The notes under the pieces: generated by a model | The model's input: only the letters and a program-made list of their open reading frames with translations | Told to the model about the DNA's origin: nothing | Database searches by the model: none | Shown here: in pieces, positions 33,445 to 41,833 of the stretch | How the letters are laid out: each line of letters begins with the position of its first letter | How positions within the stretch are numbered: the stretch's first letter is position 1 | DNA from: Nocardioides cynanchi | GTDB taxonomy: Bacteria; Actinomycetota; Actinomycetes; Propionibacteriales; Nocardioidaceae | Assembly (NCBI RefSeq): GCF_008761635.1 | Contig: NZ_CP044344.1 | Coordinates: 620,001-684,000, forward strand | Reading direction: 5' to 3' | Length of the DNA: 64,000 bases | Translations under genes and position numbers: made by a program

Positions 33445-34389
33445 GTGTCCAGCGAAGCGATGATCCGGGCCCGCGACCTGCGCAAGTCGTTCACGGCCAA
33501 GTCCGGCGAGGTCGTCGAGGCGGTCAAGGGCATCGACATCGACGTACGACGGGGCGAGGCGTTCGGCTTCCTCGGCCCCAACGGCGCGGGCAAGTCCTCG
33601 ACGATGCGGATGATCGCCGCGGTCTCGCCGGTCAGCGGGGGAGAGCTGCGGATCCTCGGGATGGACCCGGCCGAGCACGGCCCGGCGATCCGCTCGCGTC
33701 TCGGTGTGTGCCCGCAGGAGGACACCCTCGACAACGAGCTCAACGTCTTCGACAACCTCTACATCTACGGCCGCTACTTCGGCATCCCCAAGCGTGAGGT
33801 GCGGGAGCGGGCCGAGGAGCTGCTCGACTTCGTCCAGCTCACCGAGAAGCGCTCGTCGAAGGTCGAGGGCCTCTCCGGCGGCATGAAGCGCCGGCTCACG
33901 ATCGCCCGCTCCCTGATCAACCGGCCCGAGATCCTGCTCCTCGACGAGCCCACGACGGGGCTGGACCCCCAGGCCCGGCACGTGCTCTGGGACCGCCTGT
34001 TCCGGCTCAAGCAGCAGGGCGTGACGCTGGTGATCACCACCCACTACATGGACGAGGCGGAGCAGCTCTGCGACCGGCTCGTGGTGATGGACCGCGGTGT
34101 CATCGCAGCCGAGGGCTCGCCGCTCGACTTGATCCGCGAGCACTCCACCCGCGAGGTCGCCGAGCTGCGCTTCCCGGTGGGCGACCACGACGCGACGGCC
34201 GAGAAGATCGCCGATCTCGGCGACCGGGTCGAGGTGCTGCCCGACCGGCTCCTGGTCTACAGCGACAACGGCGAGCGGGTCCTCGAGCAGGTCCACGAGC
34301 GCGGGCTCCGGCCGGTCGCCACGCTGGTGCGCCGCTCGACGCTGGAAGACGTGTTCCTGCGGCTGACCGGCCGGACGCTGGTCGACTGA
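33445..34389 (+). CDS. ABC-2 type exporter, ATP-binding protein
   Basis: 314 residues. Nucleotide-binding domain with Walker A FLGPNGAGKSSTM near residue 46, Q-loop VCPQEDTLDNEL, signature GLSGGMKRRL, Walker B ILLLDEPTTGLDP and H-loop TTHYMDEAEQLCDR; a DUF4162-like C-terminal domain (about 235-314) follows. It is the NodI/DrrA type used by ABC-2 exporters of lipids, polysaccharides or drugs. The next two genes are its permeases. The start is the GTG 7 nt after a TAGGGT hexamer. The stop overlaps the next ATG by 1 nt. Confidence 0.93.
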   Translation: MSSEAMIRARDLRKSFTAKSGEVVEAVKGIDIDVRRGEAFGFLGPNGAGKSSTMRMIAAVSPVSGGELRILGMDPAEHGPAIRSRLGVCPQEDTLDNELNVFDNLYIYGRYFGIPKREVRERAEELLDFVQLTEKRSSKVEGLSGGMKRRLTIARSLINRPEILLLDEPTTGLDPQARHVLWDRLFRLKQQGVTLVITTHYMDEAEQLCDRLVVMDRGVIAAEGSPLDLIREHSTREVAELRFPVGDHDATAEKIADLGDRVEVLPDRLLVYSDNGERVLEQVHERGLRPVATLVRRSTLEDVFLRLTGRTLVD

Positions 34390-35207
34390 TGGCGACCACC
34401 GAGATCGTCCGCGACGACCGCCGGCTCTCGCCGTGGCAGGGGACCGCCCGTCAGTTCGACTACTTCTGGACGGTCTACCGGCGCACCTGGAAGTCGTCGG
34501 TGATCAGCTCGTTCGTTGCGCCGCTGCTCTACGTGCTGGCCATGGGAGTCCTCCTCGGCACGTTCGTCCACGTCTCACCCGGCCGGCTCGAGGGCGCGAC
34601 GTCGTACCTCGCCTTCATCGTGCCCGGGCTGATCGCGGCCCAGGCGATGCAGACGGCGGTCTCCGAGACGACCTACCCGGTGATGGCTGCGATCAAGTGG
34701 CACAAGAGCTTCTGGGCGCAGATGGCCAGCCCGTTGGAGGTCCGCGACCTCGCCAACGCGATGCTGGTGTTCACGCTGTTCCGGGTCGGCTCGACCTGCG
34801 GCGTCTACTTCCTGGTGATGGCGCCGTTCGGGGTGTTCGCGACCTGGTGGGGTCCGGTCCTCGCCTGGCTCTCGACGATGCTCGTCGGGATGGCGTTCGG
34901 CACGTGGACTTTCGCGTTCAGCGCCTTCATCGACGGCCCCGACGCCTTCGGGCTGATCTACCGGCTGGGGCTGGTGCCGCTGTTCCTGTTCTCCGGGTCG
35001 TTCTTCCCGGTCAGCAACCTCGGCACCGTGCTCGAGGGGGTCGCGAAGGTGACGCCGCTGTGGCACGGCGTGAACCTCACCCGGATGCTCTGCCTCGACC
35101 GGGTCGACGGCTCGACCGCGCTGGTCAACGTCGTGGTGCTCGTCGTGGTGCTGGTCAGCGGCTGGTGGCTGGCGATCCGGATGCTCGAGCGGAGGATGGC
35201 CACGTGA
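34389..35207 (+). CDS. ABC-2 type permease (first)
   Basis: 272 residues with six hydrophobic segments and the ABC-2 membrane domain: FDYFWTVYRRTWKSSVISSF as the amphipathic start, LAFIVPGLIAAQAMQTAVSE, the TMASPLEVRD-like coupling region, and FLFSGSFFPVSNL near residue 200. NodJ/DrrB-like. It begins in TGATG with the ATPase stop and overlaps the second permease by GTGA, so the three proteins should be made together and assemble as a heterodimeric exporter. The substrate is unknown. Confidence 0.92.
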   Translation: MATTEIVRDDRRLSPWQGTARQFDYFWTVYRRTWKSSVISSFVAPLLYVLAMGVLLGTFVHVSPGRLEGATSYLAFIVPGLIAAQAMQTAVSETTYPVMAAIKWHKSFWAQMASPLEVRDLANAMLVFTLFRVGSTCGVYFLVMAPFGVFATWWGPVLAWLSTMLVGMAFGTWTFAFSAFIDGPDAFGLIYRLGLVPLFLFSGSFFPVSNLGTVLEGVAKVTPLWHGVNLTRMLCLDRVDGSTALVNVVVLVVVLVSGWWLAIRMLERRMAT

Positions 35208-36031
35208 GCGCCGCGTCCGTGCCGGCCCAGTCGCCGGCCGAGTCGTCGCCCCACTCCTCGCCGCTGCGCCCGTGGGAGGGGACCGGCCTGCTGGTCCTGC
35301 GCAACTACGTCACCTACCGGCGGCAGTGGAAGCTCTTCGTGACCGGCTTCCTGGAGCCGGTCTTCTACCTGTTCTCGATCGGGATCGGGGTCGGCAAGCT
35401 GATCCACTCCTTCGAGGTCGGCGGCCACACGATCCCCTACGCCGAGTTCGTGGCGCCCGGCATGCTCGCCGCCTCGGCGTTCAACGGCGCGCTGATGGAC
35501 TCGACCTTCAACGTCTTCTTCAAGCTGAAGTACGAGAAGCTCTACGACCAGATGCTGGCCACGCCGCTGACGACCTCCGACATCGCCCGGGGCGAGATCA
35601 TCTGGGGCCAGCTGCGGGGCGCGTCGTACTCCGTCGCGTTCCTGCTGGTGATGTGGGCGCTGGGTTTGGTGCACTCGTGGTGGGCGGTGCTGGCGTTCCC
35701 GGCCACGCTGCTGATCGGCTTCGCGTTCAGCGCCGTCTGCATGGGGCTGACCACCTACATGACCTCCTGGCAGGACTTCGACAAGGTGCTCCTGGTCCAG
35801 CTCCCGCTGTTCCTGTTCTCGGGCACGTTCTTCCCGGTCACGGCGTTCCACGGGGTGCTTCGCTGGGTGGTCGAGGCGACCCCGCTCTACCGCGGGGTGG
35901 TGCTCTGCAGGGAGCTGACCACCGGGGTGATCACCTGGGAGTCCGGGGTGTCGGTAGTCTACCTCGTCGCGATGGGCTTGCTCGGCCTGCTCGTCGTACG
36001 CCGTCGTCTCGAAACCCTGTTGCTGACCTAG
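35204..36031 (+). CDS. ABC-2 type permease (second)
   Basis: 275 residues, a paralogue of the upstream permease: RNYVTYRRQWKLFVTGFLEP, YAEFVAPGMLAASAFNGALMD, KLYDQMLATPLTTSDIARGE, and FLFSGTFFPVTAFHG near residue 205. The N-terminal 25 residues are Ser/Pro-rich and poorly conserved-looking. GTG start in the GTGA overlap at 35204. Two related permeases with one ATPase imply a heterodimeric exporter. Its terminal gene ends 19 nt before the convergent CAP-domain gene. Confidence 0.92.
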   Translation: MSAASVPAQSPAESSPHSSPLRPWEGTGLLVLRNYVTYRRQWKLFVTGFLEPVFYLFSIGIGVGKLIHSFEVGGHTIPYAEFVAPGMLAASAFNGALMDSTFNVFFKLKYEKLYDQMLATPLTTSDIARGEIIWGQLRGASYSVAFLLVMWALGLVHSWWAVLAFPATLLIGFAFSAVCMGLTTYMTSWQDFDKVLLVQLPLFLFSGTFFPVTAFHGVLRWVVEATPLYRGVVLCRELTTGVITWESGVSVVYLVAMGLLGLLVVRRRLETLLLT

Positions 36032-36049
36032 CCGATGACCTGACCAGCG

Positions 36050-36523
36050 TCAGCCGACGAAGTCCTGGGTGGCGTAGGTCTGGCCGCTGGTCGCCCGCCA
36101 GCCCGCGATGCCGATCCGGTGGAAGTCCGGGCTGAGGATGTTGGCCCGGTGGCCGGCGGAGTGCATCCACGCGCTGACCAGCGCCCGCGGGGTCTCGTAG
36201 CCGTAGGCGATGTTCTCGCCGGCGGCCGAGGTGTGGGGGCACGACAGCATCGGCGTGAGGTCCTGGTGCTCCAGGACCTGCTGGGTGGCCAGGTGCCGGG
36301 TCCACGGCTCGGCGAACCCGTCGGGGCAGGCAGCCGCCTTCAGCGGCGAGCGGCCGTGCGCGGCGCGGCGGCGGTTGGTCAGCTCCAGCACCCGGGCCTC
36401 CCAGCGGTCCGAGCGCGGCGCGACCTGGGTCGCACGTGGGTGGGGAGGAGGGGCGGCGTGGGCCACGACCGGCAGGGCCAGGACCAGCGCGGCGAGGGCG
36501 GCCCACAGGCTCGAGAGGCGCAT
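36050..36523 (-). CDS. Secreted CAP/SCP-domain protein
   Basis: 157 residues. Signal peptide MRLSSLWAALAALVLALPVVAHA, then a CAP domain: LELTNRRRAAHGRSPLK, WTRHLATQQVLEHQD, AAGENIAYG, SAWMHSAGHRANILSPDFHRIGIA. The four characteristic CAP residues (His in EHQD, Glu in GENIA, Glu/His region in HRANIL) are mostly recognisable. Two cysteines (AAACPDG and LSCPH) could pair. It is exported; bacterial CAP proteins have varied and largely unknown functions. GGAG lies 5 nt before the ATG. Confidence 0.9.
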   Translation of the reverse strand: MRLSSLWAALAALVLALPVVAHAAPPPHPRATQVAPRSDRWEARVLELTNRRRAAHGRSPLKAAACPDGFAEPWTRHLATQQVLEHQDLTPMLSCPHTSAAGENIAYGYETPRALVSAWMHSAGHRANILSPDFHRIGIAGWRATSGQTYATQDFVG

Positions 36524-36575
36524 GAGATCTCCGGGGGGACGGGACTGGTGGCACTCAGCCTGACACGGCTCGCGT

Positions 36576-36588
36576 TAGGTTGACCGCC
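36576..36588 (+). promoter_or_regulatory. Leaderless promoter of the mtnP-epimerase operon
   Basis: TAGGTT at 36576-36581 is followed by 7 nt and the GTG at 36589. A TTG at 36580 lies inside the hexamer and is therefore not the start. Confidence 0.6.
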
Positions 36589-37377
36589 GTGACCCCTCGC
36601 GCAGACGTGGCCGTGATCGGCGGCAGCGGCTTCTACTCCTTCATCGACGACGCGGTGCAGGTGCCGGTCGAGACGCCGTACGGCGAGCCCTCGGCGCCGG
36701 TCGCCGTCGGAGAGGTCGGCGGGCGCCGAGTCGCGTTCCTGCCCCGGCACGGCCGGCATCACGAGCTCCCGCCGCACCTGGTCGACTACCGGGCCAACCT
36801 CTGGGCACTGCGGTCGCTAGGCGTGCGCCAGGTGCTCGCCCCGTACGCGGTCGGTGGCCTGCGGGCCGAGGTCGCGCCGGGTGACCTCGTGGTGCCCGAC
36901 CAGCTGGTCGACCGCACCTCCGGTCGCGCACGCACCTACGTCGAGCACGGCGCGGTGCACCTGCCGTTCGCCGATCCCTACTGCCCGCGGCTCTCTCGGG
37001 CGCTGGCCGGCGCCGAGGGCGTGAGCCACGGGGGCACGATGGTCGTCATCGACGGCCCTCGGTTCTCGACCCGCGCCGAGTCCCAGGACTACGCCTCGCG
37101 CGGATGGTCGCTGATCAACATGACGGGTGCCCCGGAGGCCGCCCTGGCCCGGGAGCTGCGGATGTGCCTGGGCGCGATCGCGCTGGTCACCGACATGGAC
37201 GCCGGCGTCGAAGGCGGCGCGGGCGTCCGGCAGGAGGAGGTGTTCGCGCTGTTCGCAGCCAACACCGAGCGGCTCAAGGCCCTGCTGGCCGGGGTGATCG
37301 CCGACCTTCCCGACCCCGACGGGTGCAGCTGCCACACCTGGGCCGACGGCATCGAGCTCACCTACGAGATCCCGTGA
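36589..37377 (+). CDS. mtnP: Methylthioadenosine/purine-nucleoside phosphorylase (MTAP family)
   Basis: 262 residues of the PNP/MTAP family: VAVIGGSGFYSF at the N-terminus, FLPRHGRHHELPPHLVDYRANLWAL (phosphate and ribose site), VVPDQLVDRTSGRARTY, and INMTGAPEAALARELRM with the methionine that contacts ribose. MTAP phosphorolyses 5'-methylthioadenosine to adenine and methylthioribose 1-phosphate. It overlaps a sugar-nucleotide-type epimerase and lies near two glycosyltransferases, as I recall for M. tuberculosis Rv0535-Rv0541c. Its product may feed a methylthio-sugar pathway instead of, or besides, methionine salvage; no other salvage genes are in view. Confidence 0.9.
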   Translation: MTPRADVAVIGGSGFYSFIDDAVQVPVETPYGEPSAPVAVGEVGGRRVAFLPRHGRHHELPPHLVDYRANLWALRSLGVRQVLAPYAVGGLRAEVAPGDLVVPDQLVDRTSGRARTYVEHGAVHLPFADPYCPRLSRALAGAEGVSHGGTMVVIDGPRFSTRAESQDYASRGWSLINMTGAPEAALARELRMCLGAIALVTDMDAGVEGGAGVRQEEVFALFAANTERLKALLAGVIADLPDPDGCSCHTWADGIELTYEIP

Positions 37378-38414
37378 AGGTCCTGCTCACCGGCTCAGCC
37401 GGCTTCATCGGCTCGGCCATCGACCGCGCCCTGACCGCTCGTGGCGACGAGGTGGTCCGGGTGGACCTGATGCTCGCCGACGCGCACGGCAGCGTCGACA
37501 CCCCGCCCGGCACCCACCGCCTCGACGTCCGCGACGCCCCGGCCTGGACCGAGCTGATCACCGGCGTCGACGCCGTCTGCCACCAGGCGGCCCTGGTCGG
37601 GCTGGGCGTCCGGGTGGCCGACCTCCCGTCGTACGCCTCGCACAACGACCTCGGCACCGCGGCGCTCCTCGCCGCCCTGCACGAGGCCGGCGTCGGCCGG
37701 CTGGTGCTCGCCTCCTCGATGGTGGTGTACGGCGAGGGGCGCTACTCGTGCGCCACGCACGGCCCCCAGGTGCCCGGACCGCGGGCCGAGGCGGACCTGC
37801 GGGCCGGAAGCTTCGACAACATCTGCCCGGTCGGTGGCGAGCCGCTCGGCTGGGACCTCGTCGACGAGGGTGCCCGGCTCGACCCGCGCAGCAGCTACGC
37901 GGCCAGCAAGCTCGCCCAGGAGCACTACGCGTCCGCCTGGGCCCGGCAGGCGGGGGGCTCGGTGGTCGCCCTGCGCTACCACAACGTCTACGGCCCCGGC
38001 ATGCCGCGGGACACGCCGTACTCCGGGGTGGCGGCGATGTTCCGCTCCTCGCTGGAGCGGGGAGTGGCGCCGCGGGTCTTCGAGGACGGCGGCCAGATGC
38101 GCGACTTCGTGCACGTCGACGACGTCGCCCGGGCCAACCTGCTCGCCCTCGACGCGGTGGTCGCGGCACCTCCAGGTGCGGTCGCGGCGTACAACGTCTG
38201 CTCGGGGCTCCCGGTCTCGATCCTCGAGGTCGCCCGCTTGGTCGCGGCCGCGAGCAGCGGCCCCGAACCCGAGGTGACGGGGGAGTACCGCCTCGGGGAC
38301 GTCCGGCACATCGTCGCCTCGCCGGCGCGGGCGGCTGCGGACCTCGGCTTCCGGGCGGCCGTGCCACCGACCGACGGACTGGCCCGGTTCGCCACCGACC
38401 CGTTGCGCGCCTGA
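37374..38414 (+). CDS. NAD-dependent epimerase/dehydratase (GalE3-like)
   Basis: 346 residues, extended short-chain dehydrogenase. The NAD-binding motif TGSAGFIGSAI is near residue 6. ASSMVVYGEG has the catalytic serine, and SSYAASKLAQEHY near residue 173 has the Tyr-x3-Lys pair; FVHVDDVARANLLAL is typical of sugar-nucleotide epimerases. Between them is an insertion with two cysteines (CATHGPQVPG, DNICPVGGEPLG) not found in GalE. GTG start in a GTGA overlap with mtnP. The overlap suggests that it acts on a methylthiopentose derivative, for example ribo-to-xylo epimerisation; this is inference. Confidence 0.88.
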   Translation: MKVLLTGSAGFIGSAIDRALTARGDEVVRVDLMLADAHGSVDTPPGTHRLDVRDAPAWTELITGVDAVCHQAALVGLGVRVADLPSYASHNDLGTAALLAALHEAGVGRLVLASSMVVYGEGRYSCATHGPQVPGPRAEADLRAGSFDNICPVGGEPLGWDLVDEGARLDPRSSYAASKLAQEHYASAWARQAGGSVVALRYHNVYGPGMPRDTPYSGVAAMFRSSLERGVAPRVFEDGGQMRDFVHVDDVARANLLALDAVVAAPPGAVAAYNVCSGLPVSILEVARLVAAASSGPEPEVTGEYRLGDVRHIVASPARAAADLGFRAAVPPTDGLARFATDPLRA

Positions 38415-39743
38415 TCACCAGTTCGTGAGCACGAGGTGCTGCACCAGCAGCGCCATCACGACCTGGAGCGCGAGCATCGGCCGTCGCCAGCGCTCGGGCA
38501 GGCAGGTGGTGACCAGCAGCAGCCACGGCACGAACGGCAGCCAGATCCGCTCGACCTCGGCCTTGCTCATCCGCGAGGCGTCCGCGAGCAGGACCGACGC
38601 GGCGGCGGCCGCGACCATGATCCGCACGACGCGCGGCGAGCGCCGACCGGCCGCGAGGAGTGAGCCGAGGCCGGCACCCAGGGCGGGGCCGGCGCTGATC
38701 ACCAGTGCGGCGAGGTCGCCCCAGAACCAGTACGCCGCCGGTCGGCCCGCGGCGATGCCGGCCCAGTAACGGTCGTTCAGCACCGGGTACGCGGCCCACA
38801 GCCGGAAGCCGAGAGCGGCCATGACCAGGACCGGGACGGCGGCTCCGACCGCGATCGCCGGGAGCGGCGACCAGCGTCGCGTGACGAGGAGCACCGCGAG
38901 CACCAACGGCGCGAGCAGCAGGAGGCCGTAGGACAGCAGCAGGCAGCAGCCGAGCAGCAGACCACCCACCAGGGCCCAGACCGTGGCCGGCCCGCGACGC
39001 GCCGAGGTGGCGGCGTACGCCACCGCCACCAGCCCCCAGGCGGCCACGGCCGCGAAGACCCCGTCCGCCGAGACCCCGACCCAGATCGCCGCCGGGGCCA
39101 GCACGAGGAACGGGGCGACCCGTCGTCCGACGTCCTCGGCCCCGAGCCGTCGGAGCGCGACCAGCACCGCGACCGGTGTCGTACACCCGAGCAGGGTGAC
39201 CACGAGGGCGGCCGCGAAGGCGCTGCCCAGACCGAGGTGCACCAGACCGACGAACAGCAGCAGCGCGCCAGGTGGGTGCCCGGCGACGTGGGTCGGCCAG
39301 CTGCCCGGTACGCCGGCCGGGATCCGGGCCACGAAACCCGCCAGGAGCGCGGGTACGTCGTGGACCTGGCGGGCGGTCAGGAGGTATTCGTTGCGGTTCA
39401 CGATCTCGCTGGTCAGCCCGGACGAGCCGTCGACGAACGCCAGCGACAGGGTCCAGGCGGCGGTGACGACGTACGTCGTGACGAGCAGCGGCCGCCAGGC
39501 CAGGCGCCGGGCGAGGCCGAACCCCCAGATCACCCCGAGCGCCGCCAGGAGCACGGCGAACGGTGTGCCGGGGCCGACGCGAGGGTCGACCCAGCCCGCG
39601 AGCGGCGCGAAGGGTCGCAGCGTGTGCAGGCTGGCCTGCACCTTCCAGTGCCCCAGCGGCGGCACCACGACCGCGGCGGCGACCAGCAGCACCGCGATCG
39701 CCAGCCCCGCCCAGGCCGCACGGGAGGAGCGGGTGGCCGGCAC
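38415..39743 (-). CDS. Multi-pass membrane glycosyltransferase (GT-C-like; possible methylthio-sugar transferase)
   Basis: 442 residues with about 11 hydrophobic helices. A long first extracytoplasmic loop carries VDGSSGLTSEIVNRNEYLL and a following HPPGALL stretch, the acidic-loop layout of GT-C polyprenyl-phosphate-sugar-dependent transferases. It resembles the mycobacterial membrane protein Rv0541c in position and size as I recall it. The GTG at 39743 lies 6 nt after TAGCCT on the minus strand. It is convergent with the epimerase and divergent from the GT2 gene. Identification rests on topology and neighbourhood. Confidence 0.78.
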   Translation of the reverse strand: MPATRSSRAAWAGLAIAVLLVAAAVVVPPLGHWKVQASLHTLRPFAPLAGWVDPRVGPGTPFAVLLAALGVIWGFGLARRLAWRPLLVTTYVVTAAWTLSLAFVDGSSGLTSEIVNRNEYLLTARQVHDVPALLAGFVARIPAGVPGSWPTHVAGHPPGALLLFVGLVHLGLGSAFAAALVVTLLGCTTPVAVLVALRRLGAEDVGRRVAPFLVLAPAAIWVGVSADGVFAAVAAWGLVAVAYAATSARRGPATVWALVGGLLLGCCLLLSYGLLLLAPLVLAVLLVTRRWSPLPAIAVGAAVPVLVMAALGFRLWAAYPVLNDRYWAGIAAGRPAAYWFWGDLAALVISAGPALGAGLGSLLAAGRRSPRVVRIMVAAAAASVLLADASRMSKAEVERIWLPFVPWLLLVTTCLPERWRRPMLALQVVMALLVQHLVLTNW

Positions 39744-39755
39744 ATGGCAAGGCTA
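39744..39755 (-). promoter_or_regulatory. Leaderless promoter of the membrane glycosyltransferase gene
   Basis: Minus-strand TAGCCT (39750-39755) is followed by 6 nt and the GTG at 39743. Confidence 0.55.
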
Positions 39756-39854
39756 GGGCGCTGCGGGCGCCGACACGGCGTACGGACGGGTGGACCCGGC
39801 GGACGTCAGGACTCCGTAAGGCGCCATCCGCCCCGGTCCGTGCTTCCGAACTCC

Positions 39855-39867
39855 TACGGTGAACCCC
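39855..39867 (+). promoter_or_regulatory. Leaderless promoter of the GT2-to-kinase operon
   Basis: TACGGT at 39855-39860 is followed by 7 nt and the ATG at 39868. This is the only clear promoter for the seven overlapping genes up to 45257. Confidence 0.6.
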
Positions 39868-40554
39868 ATGGAGGAGTCCGCTGTCTGCGACCTGGTGCTG
39901 CCCTGCCGCGACGAGGCAGGGGCGCTGCCGGCGCTGCTCGCCGAGGTCCCGCACGGCTTCGCGGTGATCGTGGTCGACAACGGCTCCACCGACGGCACCG
40001 CCGGGGTCGCCCGGGCGTGCGGCGCACGTGTGGTCACCGAGCCGAGGCCGGGGTACGGCGCCGCCGTCCACGCCGGCGTCGAGGCGGCGACCTCGGAGTG
40101 GGTCGCGGTGATGGACGGTGACGGCTCGTTCGACCCGGCCGAGCTCCCGCAGCTGCTGGCCGCAGTCACCTCCGGCCGCTGCGACCTGGCCCTGGGCCGA
40201 CGCCGGCCCGTCGCCCGCGGCGTCTGGCCCTGGCACGCCCGGGCCGGCAACGCAGCCGTGGTCTGGTGGCTGCGCCGCTCGGTCGGCTTCCCGGTTCACG
40301 ACCTGGCCCCGATGCGGGTGTGCCGGCGCCGGGACCTGCTCGACCTCGCGGTCGCGGACCGTCGCTTCGGCTACCCGCTCGAGCTGCTCCGCAAGGCCAC
40401 GCTGGCCGGCTGGCGGCTCACGGAGTACGACGTGAGCTACCGGCCGCGGGCCGCCGGCACGACCTCCAAGGTGAGCGGCTCGCTGCGCGGGACGACGCGC
40501 ACCGCCCGCGACTTCTGGAAGGTGCTGGCCACCGCCGAGGTCGAGACCTCGTGA
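39868..40554 (+). CDS. Glycosyltransferase family 2 (polyprenyl-phosphate sugar synthase-like)
   Basis: 228 residues, DPM-synthase-like GT2 domain without C-terminal membrane helices. DLVLPCRDEAGALPALL at the N-terminus, VDNGSTDGTA, EPRPGYGAAVHAGV, and the metal-binding DGD in VAVMDGDGSFDP; then GRRRPVARG, VHDLAPMRVCRRRDLLDL and a GTTSKVSGSLRG end. Such enzymes load a sugar onto polyprenyl phosphate for use by GT-C transferases, matching the divergent neighbour. It overlaps the DUF2064 gene by GTGA. Confidence 0.9.
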   Translation: MEESAVCDLVLPCRDEAGALPALLAEVPHGFAVIVVDNGSTDGTAGVARACGARVVTEPRPGYGAAVHAGVEAATSEWVAVMDGDGSFDPAELPQLLAAVTSGRCDLALGRRRPVARGVWPWHARAGNAAVVWWLRRSVGFPVHDLAPMRVCRRRDLLDLAVADRRFGYPLELLRKATLAGWRLTEYDVSYRPRAAGTTSKVSGSLRGTTRTARDFWKVLATAEVETS

Positions 40555-41192
40555 GGGCGCTGGTGATGGCCAAGGCACCCGTGCCCGGCACCGTGAAGAC
40601 CCGTCTGGGCGTCCACCTCGGCATGGAGGTCGCGGCGCGGCTGGCGGCGGCGGCGCTGCTGGACACGATGGCGGTTTGCGCCGAGGCGTTCGACGACTGC
40701 CACCTCGCGCTGGACGGCGACCTGGCGGAGGCCTGCCAGGGTGAGCTGATCCGCGCGCAGCTGGCCGGGTGGACCGTCCATCCCCAGCGCGGGTCGGGTC
40801 TCGGCGAACGGCTGGCCGCCGCGCACCTCGACGCCGCCGGCCCCGGCGCCACCCTGCAGCTGAGCATGGACACGCCGCAGGTCACCGTCGCGCACCTGCA
40901 CGCCGTTCGCGACGCGGCGGCCGACGGTGACGCCGTGCTCGGACCGGCCACCGACGGTGGCTGGTGGGTGCTGGCGCTCAGCGATCCCGCCGCGGGATCC
41001 GTGCTGGCCGAGGTGCCGATGTCGCGCGACGACACCGGCCTCCGGACCCGCGAGGCGCTCGAGGCCGTGGGCCAGACGGTCCGGCTGGCGGCCGAGCTGA
41101 CCGACGTCGACGAGGTCGCCGACGCCCGGCTCGTGGCCGCCGGGCTCACCGACGGCCACTTCCTGCGGACCTGGCGCGAGGTGGGTCGATGA
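40551..41192 (+). CDS. DUF2064 / TIGR04282-type nucleotidyltransferase-fold protein
   Basis: 213 residues. LVMAKAPVPGTVKTRLG at the N-terminus is a hallmark of this GT-A/nucleotidyltransferase-like family (lysine and arginine for phosphate binding); GSGLGERLAAAHLDA, LQLSMDTPQV (in place of the usual G-D-x-P) and GPATDGGWWVLAL follow. NCBI names the family after arsenosugar biosynthesis, where it acts after an arsenic analogue of methylthioadenosine is processed, but the activity is unproven as far as I know. Here it probably activates a 1-phosphosugar. GTGA and ATGA overlaps on both sides. Confidence 0.88.
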   Translation: MRALVMAKAPVPGTVKTRLGVHLGMEVAARLAAAALLDTMAVCAEAFDDCHLALDGDLAEACQGELIRAQLAGWTVHPQRGSGLGERLAAAHLDAAGPGATLQLSMDTPQVTVAHLHAVRDAAADGDAVLGPATDGGWWVLALSDPAAGSVLAEVPMSRDDTGLRTREALEAVGQTVRLAAELTDVDEVADARLVAAGLTDGHFLRTWREVGR

Positions 41193-41833
41193 CGGTCATG
41201 CCGGAGACCTCGGCGGCGCACGTGTTCGCCTCCGCGCTGCGCGGCCACGCCTGCACGGTCTGGGAGGCCGACCGGGCGCCCCGGAGCCTGCCCGTCGAGG
41301 CGTGGCGGCGCGCCGCGGACGCCGATGACCACGCCCTGCTGGAGCACTGCACCGGCGCGACCCTCGACATCGGCTGCGGACCCGGCCGGCTCACCGAGGC
41401 CCTGGCCCGGCGCGGGGAGGCCGTGCTGGGCATCGACGTGGTCGGCGAGGCCGTCCGCCAGAGCCGCGACCGCGGAGCCCCCGCGCTGGTCCGCGACGTC
41501 TTTTGCCCGCTGCCCGGCGAGGGACGCTGGGAGACCGCCCTGCTCGCCGACGGCAACATCGGCATCGGCGGGGACCCGGTCGCCCTGCTCACCCGCGCGG
41601 CCGAGCTGATCGCCCCCCAGGGGCGGGTGGTGGTCGACGTCGCGCCGCACGGCACCGGCGTCCGCACCCGGCAGGTCCGGCTCGAGACCGTGCACGGCCG
41701 GAGCCGCTCCTTCCCGTGGACCATGGTCGGCGCCGACGCGATCGAGGCCGTGGCTGCGGCGGCCGGCCTGCGTCGCACGACGCCACACCGCTCGGGCGGC
41801 CGCTGCTTCGCGGTCCTGACGAGGGGACGATGA
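41189..41833 (+). CDS. Class I SAM-dependent methyltransferase
   Basis: 214 residues. The SAM-binding motif TLDIGCGPGRLTEAL is near residue 59, followed by AVLGIDVVGEAVRQSR (acidic residue for ribose) and ALLADGNIGIGGDP in place of the usual post-II motif. The central part LLTRAAELIAPQGRVVVDVAPHG is typical of the fold. The substrate is not predictable. It sits between DUF2064 and the Mo-oxidoreductase with ATGA overlaps on both sides, so it belongs to the same process. Methylation of the sugar or lipid carrier product is a guess. Confidence 0.88.
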   Translation: MTVMPETSAAHVFASALRGHACTVWEADRAPRSLPVEAWRRAADADDHALLEHCTGATLDIGCGPGRLTEALARRGEAVLGIDVVGEAVRQSRDRGAPALVRDVFCPLPGEGRWETALLADGNIGIGGDPVALLTRAAELIAPQGRVVVDVAPHGTGVRTRQVRLETVHGRSRSFPWTMVGADAIEAVAAAAGLRRTTPHRSGGRCFAVLTRGR